This document shows positions 6,520-14,170 of a stretch of 14,178 nucleotides of DNA, one piece after another; the stretch's first letter is position 1, and every line of letters begins with the position of its first letter. Position numbers and translations under genes: made by a program. Source of the stretch: Bacteroidales bacterium (lineage in GTDB: Bacteria > Bacteroidota > Bacteroidia > Bacteroidales > UBA4181); assembly GCA_031264715.1 (NCBI GenBank), contig JAISDP010000161.1, positions 1-14,178 of the forward strand, in the 5' to 3' direction. The notes under the pieces were generated by a model that saw only the letters and a program-made list of their open reading frames with translations, was not told the DNA's origin and did not search any database.

Positions 6520-8904
6520 TTACTCATACTTCAATGATTCCACCGGGTTGCGCCGTGCAGCCCTGTATACCTGCGCCAGCAGGGTAAGCATGGTAAGCAG
6601 CCAGATAAGCGCCAGCACGCCGACAAATATCCATATACCAATGCTGATACGGTACTGATAGGTTTGCAGCCAGCGGTTCATGGCAAACCATGCGAAAGGC
6701 GATGCAGCGACAAATGCAATCGCTGTCAGTACCGTAAATTCGCGCGCAAACAGCCATACGATGTCCATTACTTTGGCCCCGTTGATCTTGCGGACGCTGA
6801 TTTCCTTCGAACGGTGTTCCACCATGAAAGCCACCAGGCTGAATACGCCCATACACGAGATAAAGATGCTCAACAGCGAGAAGTAGAGGAAAATCCTTCC
6901 CAGCCGAAATTCTTTCTGATATATGGCCATGTATTCGTCCTCCATGAAAAAATACTCGAACGGATTGTCTTTTTTGAAATTCCGGAATACGCCCCTGATA
7001 TAGTCCAGCGTTTCCTTCTGGTGATGCGGACTGATGCGGATAAATACCTTTCCTGATGCTTCGGGATTGTATTCGATGATCAGCGGGGTAATCTTTTCGT
7101 GGAACGATCGGAAGTTGAAGTCCCTGATCACGCCCACCACCTTGCCGTTGTTGACTTTTGTGCCGACGATATCCTCTTTGCCGACTACTTTTGCGGCTGC
7201 TTCGTTGAGTACTTTGGAATAGGAATCCTCGGTAGAATACTGCCACCAGGTCATATTTTCGGGAAGAAAAGCACCCTGTGTCATTTGCAGGCGAAAGACT
7301 TTGGCATAGTCCCAGTCGGCAAAAATTATGTTGCAGCCTTCGTCGGTTTCGGATGTTTTGCCATCCCATTTTAAGGTGGCGCCCCAGTTCATGTCAACAG
7401 GCGAATAGCAGGCAATGCTTACCGCTTCCACTTGGGCGTTTTTCAACACCTCTTTCTTGAAATCCTCAACGCCATACCACAGGCCGGTGTTGATGCCGAT
7501 GACGTTATAGCGGTCGAAACCGATATCCCTGGTTTGGATATAGTGAAGCTGCCTGTATACAATGCCCGTACAGAGCATGATAAAGATGGAAATGGCTAAC
7601 TGGACGCCCAGCAAGGCCTTGCGCAATGATGCTTTTGAGCCGGTCGACGATCCGCCTTTGAGGATGAGCGCCGGACGGAATGAACTCAGATAGAAAGCCG
7701 AATAGCCGCCGGTGAGCAATCCCACGAAAAGACACAGTCCAAGCGCTGTGGCGAATGTACGGAACGAATAATCAATAGTTAAAACGGCGCCTACCACACT
7801 GGAAAACCACGGTATGATGATTTCTGCCAGTACGAATGCCAGCAGCATGGCAGCAAACGACCATAGCATGGATTCGGAGAGGAATTGCCACACAAGTTCG
7901 CGCTTATAAGCCCCTTCGACCTTGCGCACGCCTACTTCGCGCGAACGGTTGGCGCTGCGGGCAATGGAAAGGTTCACATGGTTGATGACGGCAATCACCA
8001 GGACAAACAGTGCCATGGTGAGGAAGATAAAGATATAGCGCGGTTCGCCGAACTCGCCCGAAAGATTGGCGTCCGTCACATCCGGGTGAAGATGAATGTC
8101 GGTAAGCGGCTGAAATATCAACTTGCTTTTGTCGTTGGGCAAGTGTTTGGTAAGATAGTTGGCCATGCGGGCGCGTGTTGCGTCGTCAAAAACGGCATTG
8201 GGAGCCATCTGCACAAAGGCTGTGTAATATCCCCGCTTCTGCCATGAACGGCTGGCATTCCCATGATGCGATGTTTTCCCGGCATCCATCAACGCATCGA
8301 ACCGTATGTGGGTGTTCCCGGGTATGCGAACCACGCCGGTGACCAGGTATGGGGCGTGATCCAGACCCTTATTGTCCCAAAGCCGGTACCGGTCGTATAT
8401 CGGTTGTCCCACAATGTTGTCGCTTGTACCAAAAATCTTTTTGGCAAAATCTTCGGAAATCACTATGGGACGTTCGCCTTCAAATGCCGTTTCGGGCGAA
8501 CCCTGGATAAATTCGAAAGTAAAAACCTCGAAAAAACGGTTATTGGTTTCCCCGCGTATCACGGAATACGGTTGCTCGTTATATACCAGTACATCGGGAA
8601 AACGGGCTACATTCAGATAAGTAGCATTCGCTACCTGGGGAAACTCTTCTGTCAGCGCTTTTCCCAGGGGGGAAGGTACGGCGCTGTGCTTGATCCACTC
8701 TCCATTGACGTTTTCGGCGGTCAAAACGCGGTATATTTCCTTACGGTGTACATGCGCGCTTTCATAATTGTTCTCGTACTGCACCCACAGTACAAACAGG
8801 AAACTGCACGCTACGGCCAGCGCCAGCCCGACGAGGTTGACGGCCGAATATCCTTTATCCTTCACGAAGTTGCGAAGGGCTACTTTGAAATAATGTTCGA
8901 ACAT
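6520..8904 (-). CDS. ABC transporter permease, MacB/FtsX type
   Basis: This 794-residue inner-membrane permease has the duplicated layout common in Bacteroidota MacB-like transporters. TM1 lies at about 20-41, followed by a periplasmic MacB core domain (about 42-288). Three TM segments follow (about 289-311, 346-372, 383-405) with the FtsX coupling motif SREVGVRKVEGA (321-332). A second TM1 equivalent is at about 427-449, then a second periplasmic domain and a last FtsX triplet (about 671-695, 718-740, 754-778) with SKEISVRKINGA (699-710). Repetition of the EVxVRKxxGA coupling motif shows two fused FtsX-type half-permeases, so one chain could supply both halves of a transporter. It would work with the ATPase at 10558-11226 and the adaptor at 12772-14040. 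Such systems typically export peptides, lipids or drugs, or extract lipoproteins; substrate unknown. It is the last gene of its operon. Confidence 0.93.
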   Translation of the reverse strand: MFEHYFKVALRNFVKDKGYSAVNLVGLALAVACSFLFVLWVQYENNYESAHVHRKEIYRVLTAENVNGEWIKHSAVPSPLGKALTEEFPQVANATYLNVARFPDVLVYNEQPYSVIRGETNNRFFEVFTFEFIQGSPETAFEGERPIVISEDFAKKIFGTSDNIVGQPIYDRYRLWDNKGLDHAPYLVTGVVRIPGNTHIRFDALMDAGKTSHHGNASRSWQKRGYYTAFVQMAPNAVFDDATRARMANYLTKHLPNDKSKLIFQPLTDIHLHPDVTDANLSGEFGEPRYIFIFLTMALFVLVIAVINHVNLSIARSANRSREVGVRKVEGAYKRELVWQFLSESMLWSFAAMLLAFVLAEIIIPWFSSVVGAVLTIDYSFRTFATALGLCLFVGLLTGGYSAFYLSSFRPALILKGGSSTGSKASLRKALLGVQLAISIFIMLCTGIVYRQLHYIQTRDIGFDRYNVIGINTGLWYGVEDFKKEVLKNAQVEAVSIACYSPVDMNWGATLKWDGKTSETDEGCNIIFADWDYAKVFRLQMTQGAFLPENMTWWQYSTEDSYSKVLNEAAAKVVGKEDIVGTKVNNGKVVGVIRDFNFRSFHEKITPLIIEYNPEASGKVFIRISPHHQKETLDYIRGVFRNFKKDNPFEYFFMEDEYMAIYQKEFRLGRIFLYFSLLSIFISCMGVFSLVAFMVEHRSKEISVRKINGAKVMDIVWLFAREFTVLTAIAFVAASPFAWFAMNRWLQTYQYRISIGIWIFVGVLALIWLLTMLTLLAQVYRAARRNPVESLKYE

Positions 8905-8926
8905 AAACTTTGAACTTTAAAACTTT
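8905..8926 (-). repeat. AAAGTT-rich leader directly upstream of the permease start
   Basis: On the minus strand the 22 bases before the permease ATG contain AAAGTT three times (plus-strand AACTTT at 8906-8911, 8913-8918 and 8921-8926). A related AAAGTT/TTTGAAG stretch lies at 10523-10541 between two other genes of the operon. There is no Shine-Dalgarno sequence, so the low-structure A/T-rich leader may be what lets ribosomes start. Confidence 0.5.
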
Positions 8927-8961
8927 GAAACCCAAAACGGAATTTTATATGGACATTGTCG

Positions 8962-8989
8962 GTAGAGACGCGATGCATCGCGTCTCTAC
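8962..8989. repeat. Perfect 28-bp palindrome inside the efflux operon
   Basis: Fourteen-base arms (8962-8975 and 8976-8989) are exact reverse complements with no spacer. Further outward pairing of TGTCG (8957-8961) with CGACA (8998-9002) extends it with a bulge. It lies in the 117-bp gap between the lipoprotein stop (9022) and the permease start (8904). From general knowledge, GTAGAGACGC...GCGTCTCTAC palindromes recur between genes in several bacterial phyla. In mRNA it would form a stable hairpin that could lower downstream expression or stabilise the upstream message. Confidence 0.85.
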
Positions 8990-9021
8990 ACGCAGCCCGA
9001 CAGGTCATTGCGACCCCAAAA

Positions 9022-10485
9022 CTAACGAACAATCATCACCAGCATCTCATTCGGTTTCAAAACGTCTGCTTGCGCTTTCAGTTTCGCAACCGTTTCGGCA
9101 GGGATGCTTTGGGCGCCGTTTTTCAGGATTTCTTCAATCTGACCTTTGGTAAACGATGCAAGAATACCGTCATCCCGGGCGTTGATGCTGTTCAACGGCA
9201 GGGGCAGCCCGCCGTCGATATCGTTTTCGATGAGGGCGTCCTCGGGGTACGGGCTGATCATGTCGATGGCATCGGCATGGCCGCTTTGCTTGTCGAACAG
9301 CAGGCAATGAAAGGTCACCTCGCCGGCTTTGCGGCAATTGGGGCAGTCGCGCCCTTCGGTAAAGATCAGGATCATCGAGTTTTTGAAGGCGATCCATTTC
9401 CAGGGAAGGAGCTTGCCCTGGGTTTTGGCTTGTACTCCGTCTTCCATGCTCACCCGCTGTGCGCCGAAATCGAAGCGATAGGCCGGGACAATACGGTTGG
9501 CCGACTGCACGCGGAAAATCGTATCGCAATAGGCTTGCCGGAAAAATAATTTGCCGTCCGCACGGTAGAAAAACGACTTGTCCGAGCTGGCAAAGGCCCG
9601 GATATTCTTGTCGATCTGGACGTGGTTGGCGAACTTGCAGAGGGTATCGCCCATTGTATTGAATGACACTGCAACCGGCCTGTTGCCCCTGCCACCCTGA
9701 AAATTGAAGCGGGTGTTGCCGTCCATATACATCCCTGCCGGATAATTGCGTACCTGAGTCATCTCCGGCTGTGCATTTAAAGGCCGGTTTGCGAGCCTGT
9801 ACTCGCTGATCCATGTTTTTTTCGCAGAATGGTCGATCACGGCCAGGTAACAGCGATCGCCCCGCACATCCCTTAATATGGCCGGCTTGTAACTGTCAAA
9901 TTCGATTTCCACCGTTTGGGCGTTCCGTTTGCCTTCAAATTCCGAAAGCAGGAGGTTATTTACAAAAGCGCCCTGATTGTCGAACAGCCGGATACCCAGT
10001 TCGTCGGACGTTACAAAATAATCGCCCGCCGTGCTTACCCGTGTACTCGAACCATAACTTTGCGCCCATTTATCGCCATTGAGATGCACGGTGGTTTCCG
10101 AAAGGAAGAAATCTTCCTCGCCGGGCAGTTTCAGCGTGATATATTCTATCGACGAACCAAACCGGCTCAATTTGAGCGGTTGCCTGGCGCCGCCCTGCAA
10201 ACCGACTTTCAGCGTTACCGTCGGCGAAACAGGATCGACCGAACGGTTTTCGATAAATTTAGCGCCCACAGGCGGCACATAACCGGTGTCGGGCAGTACG
10301 GGAGAAGTGCCCTCCTCTGTCTGCAGGGTCGTATCATTCGCCAATGCCTGCAGGCGCTTCTCCGAAAGGTTCGGATTACGGCCACCGCAGGAAAAAAAGG
10401 ACAGGTAGCCGGCTACGAGCATCAGCGGCAAGCGGCGGGCAACGGATGACAAGATATGAAAACGATTGGAAAGAACTTTAGTCAT
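9022..10485 (-). CDS. Lipoprotein, beta-propeller-like, paralogue of the protein at 11260-12561
   Basis: This 487-residue protein starts with a signal peptide (hydrophobic about 19-32) ending at FFSC with C33 as the probable lipidated cysteine, so it should sit in the inner or outer membrane facing the periplasm. After the anchor comes GGRNPNLSEKRLQALANDT, shared almost exactly with its paralogue. The rest is rich in short strands. LKLSRFGSSIEYITLKLP (104-121) resembles the opening of Bacteroidota 6-bladed beta-propeller lipoproteins, from memory the DUF4934/BF3164 group. Other blocks shared with the paralogue are GDTLC (279-283), RQAYCDTIFRV (316-326), VPAY (333-336), EGRDCPNC (377-384) and the C-terminal NEMLVMIVR. 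CPNC (C381, C384) is a CxxC pair absent from the paralogue. It lies between ATPase and permease genes, suggesting a transporter-associated role; function unknown. Confidence 0.8.
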   Translation of the reverse strand: MTKVLSNRFHILSSVARRLPLMLVAGYLSFFSCGGRNPNLSEKRLQALANDTTLQTEEGTSPVLPDTGYVPPVGAKFIENRSVDPVSPTVTLKVGLQGGARQPLKLSRFGSSIEYITLKLPGEEDFFLSETTVHLNGDKWAQSYGSSTRVSTAGDYFVTSDELGIRLFDNQGAFVNNLLLSEFEGKRNAQTVEIEFDSYKPAILRDVRGDRCYLAVIDHSAKKTWISEYRLANRPLNAQPEMTQVRNYPAGMYMDGNTRFNFQGGRGNRPVAVSFNTMGDTLCKFANHVQIDKNIRAFASSDKSFFYRADGKLFFRQAYCDTIFRVQSANRIVPAYRFDFGAQRVSMEDGVQAKTQGKLLPWKWIAFKNSMILIFTEGRDCPNCRKAGEVTFHCLLFDKQSGHADAIDMISPYPEDALIENDIDGGLPLPLNSINARDDGILASFTKGQIEEILKNGAQSIPAETVAKLKAQADVLKPNEMLVMIVR

Positions 10486-10557
10486 TTTGTTTATTTTTAG
10501 ATGGTGATTAGCGATCGGATTACTTTAAACTTTACACTTCAAACTCAAAACAGGCCG

Positions 10558-11226
10558 TTAACTGTACATCAACACCTGTCCGTCGAGCATCCGTATGGTG
10601 CGATGCGCTTCGCGGGCGTTTTCTTCGGAGTGGGTCACCATCACGACGGTGGTTCCTTCGGCATTGAGTTCTTTGAGGAGGTTCATCACTTCCCGCCCGG
10701 TTTTTGAGTCGAGGTTACCGGTGGGTTCGTCGGCGAGGATGAGTTGCGGATTGGCCACTACAGCCCGGGCAATGGCCACGCGCTGCTGCTGTCCGCCCGA
10801 TAGCTGCTGCGGGAAATGCTTTGCGCGATGGGTGATCTGCATCCGCTCCAGCGCGGCGTCTACCTTGCGACGGCGTTCTTCTTTCGAGATACGCATGTAG
10901 AGCAACGGCAGTTCGATGTTTTCGAATACCGTCAGCTCGTCGATCAGGTTGAAACTCTGGAACACAAACCCGATGCGTCCCTTGCGCTGCGTGGTACGCT
11001 GGTTCTCGTTCATGTTTTCCACGGCAATTTCGTTGAGACTGTAACGCCCGTCGGTAGGATTATCCAGCAACCCAAGGATGTTCAGTAAAGTAGACTTGCC
11101 GCATCCCGACGGCCCCATAATGGCGACAAATTCGCCGGCCCGCACTTCGATATCCACCTCCTTCAAGGCGGAGGTTTCCACTTCGGTTGTGCGGAATACT
11201 TTGGTTAATTTTTCGGTCTTGATCAT
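10558..11226 (-). CDS. ABC transporter ATP-binding protein (LolD/MacB type)
   Basis: This 222-residue ATPase powers the efflux complex from the cytoplasmic face. All motifs are intact: Walker A GPSGCGKST (38-46, K44), Q-loop FQSFNLIDE (Q90), signature LSGGQQQRV (142-150), Walker B LILADEP (162-168, catalytic E167), D-loop NLDS (171-174) and switch histidine H199. The 'GxxLPLLYMRIS' region and short length are typical of the LolD/FtsE/MacB group that pairs with FtsX-fold permeases. The likely partner is the permease at 6520-8904, although a lipoprotein gene lies between them. The gene starts 33 bp after the upstream lipoprotein, behind an A-rich tandem repeat. Confidence 0.96.
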   Translation of the reverse strand: MIKTEKLTKVFRTTEVETSALKEVDIEVRAGEFVAIMGPSGCGKSTLLNILGLLDNPTDGRYSLNEIAVENMNENQRTTQRKGRIGFVFQSFNLIDELTVFENIELPLLYMRISKEERRRKVDAALERMQITHRAKHFPQQLSGGQQQRVAIARAVVANPQLILADEPTGNLDSKTGREVMNLLKELNAEGTTVVMVTHSEENAREAHRTIRMLDGQVLMYS

Positions 11227-11232
11227 ATATTC

Positions 11233-11258
11233 GATTTTTGTTTTTGATTTTTGTTTTT
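11233..11258 (-). repeat. 13-bp A-rich tandem repeat before the ATPase start
   Basis: On the minus strand AAAAACAAAAATC is repeated twice exactly (plus 11233-11245 and 11246-11258), filling most of the 33-bp gap between the lipoprotein stop and the ATPase ATG. It replaces a Shine-Dalgarno sequence and probably keeps the start site unstructured. Tandem copies could also vary in number by slippage. Confidence 0.6.
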
Positions 11259-11259
11259 A

Positions 11260-12561
11260 TTATTGGGCAAAGATGATCAACTGTTCGTTTTCCGACATCG
11301 AATCATACAGTTTTTGCGCCGTTTCCGGATATTGCCTGCTGGCAATCCGTTCCTTGATATCTTCTTTAGTGACCGTCATATATAATTCCCCGGCTTCCGT
11401 TACACCCTGTATCCAAAACGGAATACCATCCGGATCGAGGTCGTTTTCGAACGATAACGGGACGTAAGTATGTTCGTTGTGTTCCTGATGTACCAACTGC
11501 CGTGTGGCTTTGTTGTAGACGCATCCCCAATAGGGAACTTTTTCCCTGTTCCTTCTGTTGGGATAATCGCGGCCTTCGCAATAAGTAATGTAAATATGGG
11601 CAGGCGTTTCGTACCACGATCGCGGAATCAGTTTTCCTGCCATGTCGCTGCCCTTCCGTGATTCTTCCGGACTGGCGCGATATTCGCCGAAACTGACCAC
11701 ATAAGCAGGAACCCAGCAGTTGGGCGCTGTAACGCGAAACACCGTATCGTTATATGCCTTCCGGAGTGTTAATTCTCCATTGATGCGGTATAGCGCAGAT
11801 GATTCCGGATTTGTAATCCCATTCCTTGCCTCGTAATCGGTGAAACGGCACAGGGTATCGCCCCGCAGCGAAAAACTGGCGAAACTGCGGGCATCTATGA
11901 TCGAATGATCATCGATAAACTTTGCCTGTATGATTTTTGACAATGGAATGACATTGTTTTTGTGATAGCCTTCCGCAGCACAAATCAGCAGCAGCTTATT
12001 TACCTGCACTTCATCATTTCCCGCCTCAAAGTAATTGTACATCATCAGTTTTTTCCAAACATCGAATGTGCCGAAAAAACCTATTCCCCAAGTACCTTTA
12101 TCCGTTTCATTCTTCACAATGGTTGCCGACAATTCACCGTTTCCCGAATAATCATAAAGTCCGTGTATGTTGGAAGCATATATCCTGTTGCCTGTGATAT
12201 ATAGCTGTAACCTGACCGTATTTCCTTCCGGATATTTAATACGGATCGTCCGAAGCGATGAGGCAATATCGCTTAATTTGAGCCGGCTGCTGCTGTTCCT
12301 GTTCTTGATAATGTCGATTGTTACCGGCGGACGGGCGGGATCAATTCCCCGCTTTTCCCTGTATCGAACACCCGATGGAATATATTTGCCGGTATCTGCG
12401 GGTAAATCTTCCTTTTCAGAAACTGCCGGTATGGTATCGTTCGCCAACTCGAACAATTGCTTTTCCGAAAGATTCGGATTACGATTACCACAGGAAAACA
12501 GGAGCAAAAACAGGAGCCCCTCTCCTACCCTACTGTATTTCAAAACGAAACGATTCATCAT
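11260..12561 (-). CDS. Lipoprotein, beta-propeller-like, paralogue of the protein at 9022-10485
   Basis: This 433-residue protein has a signal peptide with hydrophobic residues about 15-22 and a good lipobox LLFSCG, with C24 the probable lipidated residue. It then runs NRNPNLSEKQLFELANDT, nearly the same as the second lipoprotein of the operon. Shared blocks continue in the same order: LKLSDIASSLRTIRIKYPE (94-112, similar to the start of Bacteroidota 6-bladed propeller lipoproteins), GDTLCRF (234-240), RKAYNDTVFRV (267-277), VPAY (284-287), EGRDYPNRR (329-337) and a terminal NEQLIIFAQ. It lacks the CxxC present in the paralogue and is about 54 residues shorter. The pair probably arose by duplication and then diverged well. 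Its place between adaptor and ATPase genes implies work with the transporter; function unknown. Translation may start at Met1 or Met2. Confidence 0.8.
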   Translation of the reverse strand: MMNRFVLKYSRVGEGLLFLLLFSCGNRNPNLSEKQLFELANDTIPAVSEKEDLPADTGKYIPSGVRYREKRGIDPARPPVTIDIIKNRNSSSRLKLSDIASSLRTIRIKYPEGNTVRLQLYITGNRIYASNIHGLYDYSGNGELSATIVKNETDKGTWGIGFFGTFDVWKKLMMYNYFEAGNDEVQVNKLLLICAAEGYHKNNVIPLSKIIQAKFIDDHSIIDARSFASFSLRGDTLCRFTDYEARNGITNPESSALYRINGELTLRKAYNDTVFRVTAPNCWVPAYVVSFGEYRASPEESRKGSDMAGKLIPRSWYETPAHIYITYCEGRDYPNRRNREKVPYWGCVYNKATRQLVHQEHNEHTYVPLSFENDLDPDGIPFWIQGVTEAGELYMTVTKEDIKERIASRQYPETAQKLYDSMSENEQLIIFAQ

Positions 12562-12771
12562 TTAATCACTTAATTAAAGCAAGATATTTGTTTGAAATGA
12601 TCTAAAATTTTCGCCTTTGCCACGGAGACCGCTAAGACCACCAAGACGCCGGGCAATTCTTCACTCTTCGTTCTCCACTGTTCACTCATTTAAAGTAAGA
12701 TACAAGTCAGGCAAAGTTTATCGCGAAGGCGCGGAAATATCAGGCAATTCTACATTCTTCGTTCTCCATTT
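12562..12771. other. 210-bp intergenic gap with two imperfect direct repeats
   Basis: No gene or clear promoter is seen between adaptor and lipoprotein genes. Two copies of a roughly 40-bp sequence beginning GGCAATTCT and containing TTCGTTCTCCA lie at 12652-12692 and 12743-12780. The second copy overlaps the adaptor stop codon. On the minus strand these read as GAACGAAGA/GTGAAGAATTG-like runs. From general knowledge, such runs are common low-complexity intergenic sequence in Bacteroidales. The gap is unusually long for within an operon, so an internal promoter cannot be excluded. Confidence 0.6.
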
Positions 12772-14040
12772 TTACTCAATTTTTAACTCGGTTGCATCGC
12801 CGAAATAGTCATACCCCGAAACGATCACCCGGTCGCCGGGCATGAGGCCTTCCACCACTTCGTAATGCGCAGGATTTTGCCGGCCAAGCACGATATATTG
12901 CTTGTAGGCGCGCCGTCCGGACGGATCGAGTTTGAAAATCCACTGACCGCCGGTATTTTGGAAAAACGTGCCGCGCGGGATGATGATCCTGTTTTCCGGT
13001 TGGCTCAACTCAATCTGCACCCGGAAACTTTTGCCGAGATTCAGGTTTTCGGGCGGTTCGCCTGTAAACAGGAAATCGGCTTCAAACTTATTGTCCTTGA
13101 TTTCGGGGCTTACACGGTTCACATGCAGGTCATAGCGGCGGTTCTGATACATGAAGTACGCATGAAGCCCGGATGTGATGCGGTCTACGTAAAACTCGCC
13201 GATCTTGCTGTTCAACTTGAAGCGGGTGATTACTTTCAGTTCGCCGATATTCTGTCCGCGCGCCATCTGTTCGCCGATTTCCACCCGCTGCGAAAGGCTT
13301 AGCTGTCCGTCAATCGGGGCGCGTACTTCCAATTGCAATAACCGCTCGCGGCTGTTTTCGAACTTTGTCACCTGGCGTTGCAAGTCGTTTTTCAGCAGTT
13401 CAATACGGATCTCGCGGGTGATGGAGTCGTTATACAGTTCCTGCAAAGTGAGGTGATTCCTGGCAATGGTATATTCATACTCGTCGCGCGCAATCTCGAA
13501 ACGCGCTTTGGTCATCACGCCCATCCTGTATTCCTGTTCGTCCAGGTCGAACTTTTTCCGGATGTTGCCCGTTTCAAACTTTGCCTGGAGCATCTGTTTG
13601 CGCAGGTTGATGTTCGACTGCTCCATTTCGATGATCTTTTCGCGGTAATTGATGCGTTGTTTCTCTAATTCGGCGCCTTCTTCCTCAATTTGCCGCCGCA
13701 GGTTGGGGTTATCCAGCAGCATGATCACCTCGCCGGTTTTCACTGCCGAGCCTTCTTCCACCAGCACTTCCTTTACCGAGCCTTCCTCCCGGGCATTAAG
13801 CTTTACCACGCTGATCGGCTGCACAATACCTTCCACATCCAGGTATTCAAGGAACGAGGCTTCTTCCACCGAAGCAATGCTCAATTTCGCCGTTTCTACG
13901 CGCAGTGTCTTGCCGAAATTGGCGGTCAGCAACAGATAAACCAGCAGGCACGCCACAGCCATACCTGTCATGATCCATTTGAGATTCCGCTGCAACCACG
14001 GTTTTCTGTCAATTGCTTTATCCATCCTGTCGATATGCAT
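12772..14040 (-). CDS. Periplasmic adaptor (membrane fusion protein) of the HlyD/MacA type
   Basis: This 422-residue adaptor would link the inner-membrane ABC transporter to an outer-membrane TolC-like channel. A short basic cytoplasmic N-terminus precedes one TM segment (about 22-40). The first half of a barrel-sandwich (lipoyl-like) domain follows (about 70-112, with VVKLNAREEGSVKEVLVEEGSAVKTGE-type sequence). A charged alpha-helical hairpin covers about 113-235, and the second lipoyl half (about 236-270) has VRAPIDGQLSLSQRVEIGE. Beta-barrel and membrane-proximal domains complete the C-terminus, ending DRVIVSGYDYFGDATELKIE. Length and domain order are standard. It is the first gene of the five-gene efflux operon. 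Met6 (14025) is an alternative start. No TolC-like gene is present in the window; it may lie beyond 14178 or elsewhere. Confidence 0.93.
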   Translation of the reverse strand: MHIDRMDKAIDRKPWLQRNLKWIMTGMAVACLLVYLLLTANFGKTLRVETAKLSIASVEEASFLEYLDVEGIVQPISVVKLNAREEGSVKEVLVEEGSAVKTGEVIMLLDNPNLRRQIEEEGAELEKQRINYREKIIEMEQSNINLRKQMLQAKFETGNIRKKFDLDEQEYRMGVMTKARFEIARDEYEYTIARNHLTLQELYNDSITREIRIELLKNDLQRQVTKFENSRERLLQLEVRAPIDGQLSLSQRVEIGEQMARGQNIGELKVITRFKLNSKIGEFYVDRITSGLHAYFMYQNRRYDLHVNRVSPEIKDNKFEADFLFTGEPPENLNLGKSFRVQIELSQPENRIIIPRGTFFQNTGGQWIFKLDPSGRRAYKQYIVLGRQNPAHYEVVEGLMPGDRVIVSGYDYFGDATELKIE

Positions 14041-14063
14041 CTTTTCGGCTTTTCAACTGAAAA

Positions 14064-14079
14064 TACAAACAGGATGCCA
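14064..14079 (-). promoter_or_regulatory. Sigma-54-like -24/-12 promoter of the efflux operon
   Basis: The minus strand reads TGGCATCCTGTTTGTA, against the consensus TGGCACGNNNNTTGCW. The invariant GG of the -24 and the TTG of the -12 are present with exact spacing; C at the -12 GC is T. It ends 23 bp before the ATG at 14040, giving a leader of about a dozen bases. From general knowledge, similar Bacteroidota adaptor/ABC operons often sit beside sigma-54-dependent response regulators. No regulator gene is in view. Confidence 0.5.
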
Positions 14080-14135
14080 ATATCGTATTGCATTGATAAT
14101 ACGTTGTCTATAAATTAAAGCCGGATAAAAGGTGT

Positions 14136-14170
14136 CGGGTTTTCAGACATGTATGCGGGATTTTCAGACA
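14136..14170. promoter_or_regulatory. Two tandem putative activator-binding sites upstream of the efflux operon
   Basis: CGGGTTTTCAGACA (14136-14149) and CGGGATTTTCAGACA (14156-14170) share the core TTTTCAGACA, with core starts 21 bp apart (14140 and 14161), two helical turns. They lie about 60-105 bp upstream of the -24 element, where enhancer-binding activators of sigma-54 usually dock. The sequence match is plain; the role is inferred. Confidence 0.5.

Noticed and set aside
8997..9024. Separate promoter for the permease (TAGTTTTG near the lipoprotein stop codon)
   Set aside because: The -7-like octamer is present, but no TTTG-like -33 element is found at 19-21 bp upstream.
8263..10449. 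Plus-strand frames at 8263-8913, 8956-9549 and 9916-10449
   Set aside because: All lie antisense to the permease or lipoprotein genes, with no family resemblance.
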